This document shows, one piece after another, positions 39,101 through 51,100 of a stretch of DNA of 64,000 nucleotides; positions within the stretch are counted from its first letter, which is position 1, and the number at the start of each line of letters is the position of its first letter. Source of the DNA: Archivesica marissinica (taxonomy: Eukaryota; Mollusca; Bivalvia; Venerida; Vesicomyidae). The translations under genes and the position numbers were made by a program. The stretch spans positions 10,425,890 through 10,489,889 of the forward strand of contig CM026390.1 of NCBI GenBank assembly GCA_014843695.1. The letters run 5' to 3'. The notes under the pieces are model-generated. The model searched no databases. It had not been told where the DNA came from and worked only from the letters and a program-made list of their open reading frames with translations.

Positions 39101-42100
39101 TCACATTCTACATGTATGCATGGGGGTCACATTCTACATGTATGCATGGGGGTCACATTCTACATGTATGCATGGGGGTCACATTCTACATGTATGCATG
39201 GGGTCACATTCTACATGTATACATGGGGATCACATTCTACATGTATGCATGGGGGTCACATTTACATGTATGCATGGGGGTCACATTCTACATGTATGCA
39301 TGGGGTGCATGGGGGTCACATTCTACATGTATACATGGGGGTCACATTCTACATGTATGCATGGGGTGCATGGGGGTCACATTCTACATGGGGGTCACAT
39401 TCTACATGTATGCATGGGGGTCACATTCTACATGGGGTGCATGGGGGTCACATTCTACATGTATGCATGGGGGTCACATTCTACATGTATGCATGTATGG
39501 GGTCACATTCTACATGTATGCATGGGGTCACATTCTACATGTATGCATGGGGTGCATGGGGGTCACATTCTACATGTATGCATGGGGTGCATGGGGGTCA
39601 CATTCTACATGTATGCATGGGGGTCACATTCTACATGTATACATGGGGTGCATGGGGGTCACATTCTACATGTATGCATGGGGGTCACATTCTACATGTA
39701 TGCATGGGGATCACATTCTACATGTATGCATGGGGGTCACATTCTACATGTATGCATGGGGGTCACATTTACATGTATGGGGGTCACATTCTACATGGCT
39801 GCATGGGGGTCACATTCTACATGTATGCATGGGGTGCATGGGGGTCACATTCTACATGTATGCATGGGGGTACAGTCTAATGTATGCATGGGGGTCACAT
39901 TCTACATGTATGCATGGGGGTCACATTCTACTGTATGCATGGGGTGCATGGGGTCACATTCTACATGTATGCATGGGGATCACATTCTACATGGGTGCAT
40001 GGGGGGTCACATTCTACATGTGTGCATGGGGGTCACATTCTACATGTATGCATGGGGTGCATGGGGGTCAAGTTTCTACATGTATACATGGGGGTCACAT
40101 TCTACAGGTATGCATGGGGGTCACATTCTACATGTTACATGGGGTCACATTCTACATGTATGCACTGGGGGTCACATTACTACATGGGTGCATGGGGGTC
40201 ACATTCTACATGTATGCATGGGGTGCATGGGGGTCACATTCTACATGTATGCATGGGGTGCATGGGGGTCACATTCTACATGTATACATGGGGGTCACAT
40301 TCTACATGTATGCATGGGGGTCACATTCTACATGTGTGCATGGGGGTCACATCTACATGTGTGCATGGGGGTCACATTCTACATGTATGCATGGGGGTCA
40401 CATTCTACATGTATGCATGGGGGTCACATTCTACATGTATGCATGGGGATCACATTCTACATGTATGCATGGGGTGACATGCGGGTCACACTTCTACATG
40501 GATACATGGGGGATCACATTCTACATGTATGCATGGGGTGCATGGGGGTCACATTCTACATGTATGCATGGGGTGCATGGGGGTCACATTCTACATGTAC
40601 ATGCATGGGGGTCACATTCTACATGTATCATGCATGGGGGTCACATTCTACATGTATACATGGGGGTCACATTCTACATGTATACATGGGGGTCACATTC
40701 TACATGTATATGCATGGGGGTCACATTCTACATGTATGCATGGGGGTCACATTCTACATGTATGCATGGGGGTCACATTCTACATGTATGCATGGGGTCA
40801 CATTCTACATGTATGCAGGGGGTCACATTCTACATGTATGCATGGGGGTCACATTCTACATGTATGCATGGGGGTCACATTCTACATGTATGCATGGGGT
40901 CACATTCTACATGTATGCATGGGGGTCACATTCTACATGTATGCATGGGGGTCACATTCTACATGTATGCATGGGGTGCATGGGGGTCACATTCTACATG
41001 TATGCATGGGGGTCACATTCTACATGTATGCATGGAAGTTTCTTGCACTGCATACATGGGAGGCCCACGTTATAAAGTATAATGTTGTCTGTCATTGCTC
41101 ATACAATATTAAAATATTACTTATTATGAATGATATAATTCATGTAACCAGTGTATTGGGAACACAGGAAGTGTCACTGTTGGTTGCAGCTCTCTCATAA
41201 TTATAGTCTACACATAGAGGGGTCATTATTCTATGGCATTGATGTTCAGTGTATACATAGGGGTGGGGGTCATTGTTCTTATTTGTTTTATGTTTGTCTG
41301 TGTAAATATTATGTGAACCTCCTAGTTATACAGCACCCACCACCTCATGATCATCTTTAGAAATTGATAAGAGACAAATTATCTGCATACTTTTTTTTTC
41401 AGATTCAATATATTTATGTTATTCTGTACATCGTTGAATCAAAATATATGTTGTTAGGTCTTAAACAGTGCTAATTAACATTTAATTATAATAAATTCAA
41501 TATTTTCCCACTATATATTGCTATATGCAAGGGGGGTCATTTTTCCGCAAGGGGGGTCAATATTCTATGGCTGAATAATGACCCGCGGGTTGGATATATG
41601 CCGAGCATAGGTTCCACCACTACTATTTACCTGGTTATTGAGTCCTCATCACTCTGGATCGCTAATTGTAATATCTGTTTTACTTTATTGAAATGTGAGG
41701 TTTACATTATCTGTATATGGTTGCACATTGCCTTTCAGTTCATACATTGCAATGTTTACAATAAAGAAATTAGATCTTCAATGTATAATTAATAATTCTG
41801 TCTGCATAGGCTATCAGATTATGTTGTCGCCTGAAGTGACCTTTTTACAATTGTGCCCTTAGGCAAGGCATTTAAATTCCACACTTCTCTCCTCGTGGTG
41901 ATGGATTCCATCAGGAATGAGGTCTCGTGAGTGATTAACCCATTTCATTCTGGATACCGTTCAAACGGTATTTGCAAAGAACATAGGAGCCAGATTAACC
42001 GCCACGGAACGTTCCGTCTGATCAGGCTCTATGCTGTTTGCTATTCAGATGATCTTGCTAAGACACTTGGCTATGCAGCAAACAACATAGATCCTGATCA

Positions 42101-45100
42101 GCACGCAGCGTCACGCTGCGGCTGATCTGGATCTATGTTGTTTGCAAAAGCCTTTAAATATATCCAGAATGAAATGGGTTAATATAAGTTGTAAGAACTT
42201 GTATCACAATCTAGCTAAAATAAATTTGTATAAACTAGTAATATATTTCGTTAAATGTACCAGTATAAGAAACCAAAGTACACACACCTATCTAGCAAAC
42301 ATCCTTACATGTCCAAGCATAATCCCACAATAATATTTGCCTCATTTTAAATTATACAAAATTTACCTGCCTCCTGCCAATGGATGGGCGTGGCACACAG
42401 ATCGATAACATTCTTACCTGTCCAAGCCTTGTGCCAGAAGAAGTAGTTGGTAAACACGGCAACAAAGGGCCAGAATGTGTGATTGTAGTTTGGGTAGTGA
42501 GAATACAATATCGGGATCATATCCACCAACCATACCAGGTGTGCCAGTATACACAACACAAAGTATATCAGCTGGAATACACAGTTTCTGAAAAAACACA
42601 AGAAATCACATGACTGGTAAGACTGTGTGTGTTTTATGTTTATATAGCGTCGCTACATGTTGCCCATATGAGCGACACCTCCTGAAGAGATTAGTAATTT
42701 TAGAGGATAGTGCAATGATACAGACGGAGACCCATTCCAGAGTCTCCTCTGGTTGTTTTACGTGCACCGTTTTAAAGCACCGACACTATACCTTGGTTTA
42801 AAGTCCCAATGAAAGACTTGTTAATTTTATTAGGTTAAGACGGGGAATCGAACCTGGGATCCCTGGATTACCAGTCCAGCGTGTTACCACTGGACTACAG
42901 ATCCATCTGTCTGGTAAAACTGTAAATATACCAATTCTTTACTTCTAGCGTCACTCGCGATAATAATGCTTTCAATGTTCATTCGGTGAAATATACCGAC
43001 GGACAAAAGTTTGCATGAGTTTTTTTTAATTAAAGTCGATAACAAGCAGTACGACATTATATATTATGAAATCTAATTTGATTTTGACCAACTTTTCAGA
43101 GAATGTGCATGATATATTGACAATTTAGATTACATAATATTATCGATCGAGACCTGGAAATTTTATGCTATACTGGAAAACAAGACATTGAAAAGCAATA
43201 GTACTATTACTAAGAATTGACATTAACCCGTTACTGCTCATAAATGCCATATAACACCTTTTTCAGGAGAGAGATCTACATAAGTATTTTATACTTCTCA
43301 ATCCTGCTGACACACTATATATTATAAATGACAATGTATGTATATTGAAATAAAATAACATCTTTTTCCGCTTCCCACATATAGCTGCTTGTTCCATGCC
43401 GTTATCTATTCCAACATACCTATTTACATTGCTATTGCTGTTTGTGTCCATTTTCGATTGAATTTCCTCACTACTGAAACAGCTGAAATATGCTCTCGAA
43501 GCTACGGGCATGCATATTCACAGTATTGGGTAGCTTGATATTAAGGCGTGTCTTACAGGTTTACGCTGTTCAATGAATTGTCTAATTACCCGGTCCTGTA
43601 CACGGTAAGTGACAAATCTGGCCTAAATACAAAGTGTAATTCGTTTTCTTTGTGTCATTGAAAAATATAATTAATGTACCGTAAATATAAGTAATGTCAA
43701 TCACTCAGACTATTCACCAACTACTTGCTGTCAATCACTCAGACTATTCTCCCACTATTTGCTGTCAATCACTCTATTCTCCCAGTATATGCTGTCAATC
43801 ACTCAGACTATTTTCCCACTATTTGCTGTCAATCACTCAGACTATTCTCCCACTATATGCTGTCAATCACTCAGACTATTTTCCCACTATTTGCTGTCAA
43901 TCACTCAGACTATTCTCCCACTATATGCTGTCAATTACTCAGACTATTCTCCCACTATTTGCTGTCAATCACTCAGACTATTCTCCCACTATTTGCTGTC
44001 AATCACTCAGACTATTCTCCCACTATATGCTGTCAATCACTCAGACTATTCTCCCACTATTTGCTGTCAATCACTCAGACTATTCTCCCACTACTTGCTG
44101 TCAATCACTCAGACTATGCTCACACTATTTGCTGTCAACCACTCAGACTATTCTCCCACTATATGCTGTCAATCACTCAGACTATTCTCCCACTATTTGC
44201 TGTCAATCACTCAGACTATTCTCCCACTATATGCTGTCAATCACTCAGACTATTCTCCCACTATTTGCTGTCAATCACTCAGACTATTCTCCCACTACTT
44301 GCTGTCAATCACTCAGACTATGCTCACACTATTTGCTGTCAACCACTCAGACTATTCTCCCACTATATGCTGTCAATCACTCAGACTATTCTCCCACTAT
44401 TTGCTGTCAATCACTCAGACTATTCTCCCACTATATGCTGTCAATCACTCAGACTATTCTCCCACTATTTGCTGTCAATCACTCAGACTATTCTCCCACT
44501 ATATGCTGTCAATCACTCAGACTATTCTCCCACTATTGCTGTCAATCACTCAGATTCTCCCACTATTTGCTGTCAATCACTCAGACTATTTGCCCACTAT
44601 ATACTGTCAATCACTCAGACTATTCTCCCACTATATGCTGTCAATCACACAGACTATTCTCCACTATTGCTGTCAATCACTCAGACTATTCTCCCACTAT
44701 TGCTGTCAATCACTCAGACTATTTCCCACTATATGCTGTCAATCACTCAGACTATTCTCCCACTATTTGCTGTCAATCACTCAGACTATTCTCCCACTAT
44801 ATGCTGTCAATCACTCAGACTATTCTCCCACTATATGCTGTCAATCACTCAGACTATTCTCCCACTATTTGCTGTCAATCACTCAGACTATTCTCCCACT
44901 ATTTGCTGTCAATCACTCAGACTATTTGCCCACTATATGCTGTCAATCACTCAGACTATTCTCCCACTATTTGCTGTCAATCACTCAGACTATTCTCCCA
45001 CTATTTGCTGTCAATCACTCAGACTATTCTCCCACTATTTGCTGTCAATCACTCAGACTATTCTCCCAGTATATGCTGTCAATCACTCAGACTATTCTCC

Positions 45101-48100
45101 AACTATTTGCTGTCAATCACTCAGACTATTCTCCCACTATATGCTGTCAATCACTCAGACTATTCTCCCACTATATGCTGTCAATCACTCAGACTATTCT
45201 CCAACTACTGCTGTCAATCACTCAGACTATTCTCCCACTATTTGCTGTCAATCACTCAGACTATTTGCCCACTATATGCTGTCAATCACTCAGACTATTC
45301 TCCCACTATTTGCTGTCAATCACTCAGACTATTCTCCCACTATTTGCTGTCAATCACTCAGACTATTCTCCCACTATTTGCTGTCAATCACTCAGACTAT
45401 TCTCCACTATTTGCTGTCAATCACTCAGACTATTCTCCCACTATTTGCTGTCAATCACTCTATTCTCCCAGTATATGCTGTCAATCACTCAGACTATTCT
45501 CCCACTATATGCTGTCAATCACTCAGACTATTTTCCCACTATTTGCTGTCAATCACTCAGACTATTCTCCCACTATTTGCTGTCAATCACTCTATTCTCC
45601 CAGTATATGCTGTCAATCACTCAGACTATTCTCCCACTATATGCTGTCAATCACTCAGACTATTTTCCCACTATTTGCTGTCAATCACTCAGACTATTCT
45701 CCCACTATTTGCTGTCAATCACTCTATTCTCCCAGTATATGCTGTCAATCACTCAGACTATTCTCCCACTATATGCTGTCAATCACTCAGACTATTTTCC
45801 CACTATTTGCTGTCAATCACTCAGACTATTCTCCCACTATTTGCTGTCAATCACTCTATTCTCCCAGTATATGCTGTCAATCACTCAGACTATTCTCCCA
45901 CTATATGCTGTCAATCACTCAGACTATTATCCCACTATTTGCTGTCAATCACTCTATTCTCCCAGTATATGCTGTCAATCACTCAGACTATTCTCCCACT
46001 ATTTGCTGTCAATCACTCAGACTATTTGCCCACTATATGCTGTCAATCACTCAGACTATTCTCCCACTATTTGCTGTCAATCACTCAGACTATTCTCCCA
46101 CTATTTGCTATCAAATCATTTGCAACAATCTCCCATAGTTTATATCTTTCTCTGGAGTTTAGATAATTATGTCTGTATATAATATGTTCTAATTCTAGGC
46201 ATGCACTATGTAAGTATTCCTGTATATAACATATCCTAGTATTCTAGGCTAGTGGCATGCACTATGTAAGTATTCCTGTATATAACATATCATAGTATTC
46301 TAGGCTAGGTTGGCATGCACTATGTAAGTATTCCTGTATATAACATATAGTATCCTAAGTATTCTAGGCTAGGTTGGCATGCACTATGTAAGTATTCCTG
46401 TATATAACATATAGTATCCTAAGTATTCTAGGCTAGGTTGGCATGCACTATGTAAGTATTCCTGTATATAACATATCATAGTATTCTAGGCTAGGTTGGC
46501 ATGCACTATGTAAGTATTCCTGTATATAACATATTATCCTAGTATTCTAGGCTAGGTTGGCATGCACTATGTAAGTATTCCTGTATATAACAAATATCAT
46601 AAGTATTCTAGGCTAGGTTGGCATGCACTATGTAAGTATTCCTGTATATAACATATATATCCTAAGTATTCTAGGCTAGGTTGGCATGCACTATGTAAGT
46701 ATTCCTGTATATAACATATAGTATCCTAAGTATTCTAGGCTAGGTTGGCATGCACTATGTAAGTATTCCTGTATATAACATATAGTATCCTAAGTATTCT
46801 AGGCTAGGTTGGCATGCACTATGTAAGTATTCCTGTATATAACATATAGTATCCTAAGTATTCTAGGCTAGGTTGGCATGCACTATGTAAGTATTCCTGT
46901 ATATAACATATAGTATCATAAGTATTCTAGGCTAGGTTGGCATGCACTATGTAAGTATTCCTGTATATAACATATATATCCTAGTATTCTAGGCTAGGTT
47001 GGCATGCACTATGTAAGTATTCCTGTATATAACATATATATCCTAAGTATTCTAGGCTAGGTTGGCATGCACTATGTAAGTATTCCTGTATATAACATAT
47101 AGTATCCTAAGTATTCTAGGCTAGGTTGGCATGCACTATGTAAGTATTCCTGTATATAACATATAGTATCCTAAGTATTCTAGGCTAGGTTGGCATGCAC
47201 TATGTAAGTATTCCTGTATATAACATATAGTATCCTAAGTATTCTAGGCTAGGTTGACATGCACTATGTAAGTATTCCTGTATATAACTATAGTATCCTA
47301 AGTATTCTAGGCTAGGTTGACATGCACTATGTAAGTATTCCTGTATATAACATATAGTATCCTAAGTATTCTAGGCTAGGTTGGCATGCACTATGTAAGT
47401 ATTCCTGTATATAACATATCATGTATCCTAAGTATTCTAGGCTAGGTTGGCATGCACTATGTAAGTATTCCTGTATATAACATATAGTATCCTAAGTATT
47501 CTAGGCTAGGTTGGCATGCACTATGTAAGTATTCCTGTATATAACATATAGTATCCTAAGTATTCTAGGCTAGGTTGGCATGCACTATGTAAGTATTCCT
47601 GTATATAACATATAGTATTCTAGGCTAGGTTGGCATGCACTATGTAAGTATTCCTGTATATAACATATAGTATCCTAAGTATTCTAGGCTAGGTTGGCAT
47701 GCACTATGTAAGTATTCCTGTATATAACATATAGTATCCTAAGTATTCTAGGCTAGGTTGGCATGCACTATGTAAGTATTCCTGTATATAACATATAGTA
47801 TCCTAAGTATTCTAGGCTAGGTTGGCATGCACTATGTAAGTATTCCTGTATATAACATATAGTATCCTAAGTATTCTAGGCTAGGTTGACATGCACTATG
47901 TAAGTATTCCTGTATATAACATATAGTATCCTAAGTATTCTAGGCTAGGTTGACATGCACTATGTAAGTATTCCTGTATATAACATATAGTATCCTAAGT
48001 ATTCTAGGCTAGGTTGACATGCACTATGTAAGTATTCCTGTATATAACATATAGTATCCTAAGTATTCTAGGCTAGGTTGACATGCACTATGTAAGTATT

Positions 48101-51100
48101 CCTGTATATAACATATCATAGTATTCTAGGCTAGGTTGACATGCACTATGTAAGTATTCCTGTATATAACATATCATAGTATTCTAGGCTAGGTTGACAT
48201 GCACTATGTAAGTATTCCTGTATATAACATATAGTATTCTAGGCTAGGTTGACATGCACTATGTAAGTATTCCTGTATATAACATATAGTATTCTAGGCT
48301 AGGTTGACATGCACTATGTAAGTATTCCTGTATATAACATATAGTATTCTAGGCTAGGTTGACATGCACTATGTAAGTATTCCTGTATATAACATATAGT
48401 ATTCTAGGCTAGGTTGACATGCACTATGTAAGTATTCCTGTATATAACATATAGTATTCTAGGCTAGGTTGACATGCACTATGTAAGTATTCCTGTATAT
48501 AACATATAGTATTCTAGGCTAGGTTGACATGCACTATGTAAGTATTCCTGTATATAACATATAGTATTCTAGGCTAGGTTGACATGCACTATGTAAGTAT
48601 TCCTGTATATAACATATAGTATTCTAGGCTAGGTTGACATGCACTATGTAAGTATTCCTGTATATAACATATAGTATTCTAGGCTAGGTTGACATGCACT
48701 ATGTAAGTATTCCTGTATATAACATATAGTATTCTAGGCTAGGTTGGCATGCACTATGTAAGTATTCCTGTATATAACATATAGTATTCTAGGCTAGGTT
48801 GACATGCACTATGTAAGTATTCCTGTATATAACATATAGTATTCTAGGCTAGGTTGGCATGCACTATGTAAGTATTCCTGTATATAACATATAGTATTCT
48901 AGGCTAGGTTGACATGCAAACTTTAATATCAGTGTGGAAACATGAATGATTTGTTGTTTCTTTGTTTGTGTTTTACGCCGTCATCAGCACCATTTTGGGC
49001 TATATAGCCGGCGGGCAGTTTACCTAACAACACCTTTCCTGGGCAGGCTCCAGCACCAGTATTTGATGCACCTACCTCTGTAACAAACTGCCAACTTTCA
49101 TATAAACGGACTTGGCCTGAGCAGGGCTCGAACCCGTGACCATCAGTGATGATAGGTTACAGTGGTATGTATACAAGTCAGCGAACTTAACACATTTCAT
49201 TCTGGATACATTTAACAGCTTTTGCAAACAACATAGCAAAGTTTCTTAGCTAGATCATCGGAATAGCAAACAGCATAGAGCCTGATCAGACAGCATGTTC
49301 ATCTGGCTCTATGTTCTTTGCATATACTGTTTGAACGGTATCCAGAATCAAATGGGTTAACCACTCGACAATGGAGGCAGTCTGAAATGATTTGTCGTAA
49401 ACGTATATACACGTACATGTATAATTATTATCATTTTCAAGCGTCTTCAAAGAGTTGCACTACTGTTATGGTACAGGCAAGAAAATGTGCAACAATACAA
49501 GGTTAGTTTACTTGTGCTGAAGTACGTGATTAGTACATGAAATTTTATATAAAGTAATGTGCAAAAACGACGAGACAATGAGTATATATTATTGCTGCCA
49601 ATAATAGAAATTAACTAACCACGTATCCGCTACATTTTACTGAAAAAGACAAGCTATATAAGGGAATTATTTGATTAATCGCTCATTATATTTGTTTAAC
49701 AGGCCCGCATTAGCCTGTTGTGCATCAGTTTGTGCAGTGACTGGTGGGTTTTGTTGTATAAGCAAAATTAATTAATATGACGTAAGCTTTTTAAAGCAAA
49801 TAATATGCACCATGTTCAACAGTTGGGTGTGGTCAAGATCTAGTACAATGTTAAGATCCATCACGACAAGTATGGACAGAGGTACTGACGTCTTTGACTT
49901 GGGTCAATGAAGTCCCGATTTGTCAGCCAATTTCCGAAAGACGTCAGAACCTACCGTTATGCTCATCTCTGTAAAGCATAGGCTTCAAAATAGAGAGAAG
50001 TTCTTGGTATATCGACTCTTTGCACACTAGCAGTGAAAATAACATTTACATAACGACACAATTCTAATGAAATTCCCTGACATATTTCCAGACTTTTCAG
50101 TTACAAATCAGAAAAAGATAGTCTGCTACAATTATTTAGGCTATTTATAACCTTTATTTTTATCCAGCATTCAAAGAGTTATGGTGAAGATTTGTGTCTC
50201 CACCAAATATAATATTATACATGTATACCAGGGTTCCTGCTGTCGGTCGCCAATTGCGACAAAAAAAAACTAATATTGGCGCTAAATTTTGTGAATTGGC
50301 GAAAATATTTGGCGCAACTTTTTTTCTTTCTTTTTTTTAAGCTCATGTTTTGTCAAATACATGGCTTCAAATATTTATTTGTTAACTATATGGCTCTTAG
50401 TTGGCTCCAAGTTTTTTTTAATTGGCTCCAGTGTTTTTCAATTGGTGACAGTAGTGGCGCAGATAAACATTCAGACAGAGTGATGTTGAACCCTGGTATA
50501 CCACATGAAACAAGAGCTGTTAGAAGGAATGCACTCAACTATTCAAAGAACAGAGGAAGAACAAATACAAATGTACTGCAGTACGTGTATTTTATAGATA
50601 TATGTTTAACTTCATATTTATAATAATTTATTTATACTGAGCTGGACTCAAACATCCTACTCTTGGATAATGAAGAAGTATGTTGTTTAGTATCATTGTG
50701 TTGTGTTGATTGGACCAACATACTAGCTGTTCTAACTGCAAAAGGCGGTATAATTTTATAAAAATGCATGACGACAGTATTTGGGCATCCTGCCTAGTAT
50801 GATTGAGAGTTGTTCAAGACCTAGCAAATTTGCAGGAAATCTTTAACCAGAAATTTTAATTACCAAAGGGAGATAACTGGGCTAATTTATTGGACATTGT
50901 TTATAGAACTTGCCTCACACAGACAACTGATGAGGAACATGTATATCAAGTTTCTGTGTAATGCATCGAGTGACTCAAGAGATTTATAAGCCATCTTACT
51001 ATATAACTAACTACATTTTCAGTGTAAAACTGGGGACATAATTCTGTTAAATTATGGAGTTATGGAACCTGACTGAACTATCTCACTTTGGTAGGAAACA

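Larger units (their letters stand above)
31591..41620. mobile_element. Foldback-like inverted structure of about 10 kb in ZDHHC4 intron 3
   Basis: The outer ends gtggtggaacctatgcttggc (31591-31611) and the reverse complement of 41600-41620 match at 20 of 21 bases. Further in, 32800-32950 and 41030-41180 are inverted copies (gcaagaaactg, cataatgttat, tgctcatacaat, tgtgacacttcctgtg). The interior is tandem arrays in plus orientation, a short unique core, then the same arrays inverted. A 1000-N gap interrupts it. No transposase was seen. Classification as a Foldback-type element is inference. Confidence 0.65.

Noticed and set aside
38275..41082. 935- and 888-codon frames (GSHSTCMHG repeats)
   Set aside because: 26-bp minisatellite read as protein. 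Several frames are open at once and unit length changes shift frame repeatedly.
43410..43515. Minus-strand segment ending NVN + AG|gtatgt as ZDHHC4 exon 2
   Set aside because: The 3' phase fits, but no acceptor gives the needed phase 0 and the peptide is hydrophilic and unlike ZDHHC4. The segment at 53900-53973 fits phase, splice sites and homology.
43694..46182. Three overlapping frames of about 810 codons
   Set aside because: 34-bp array read in three frames; no initiation context, no non-repeat coding part.
46195..48917. 64/55-bp array as another splice-donor array (tatgtaagtatt in each unit)
   Set aside because: The donor-like motif is on the plus strand, whereas ZDHHC4 is transcribed from the minus strand, and no exon adjoins the array.
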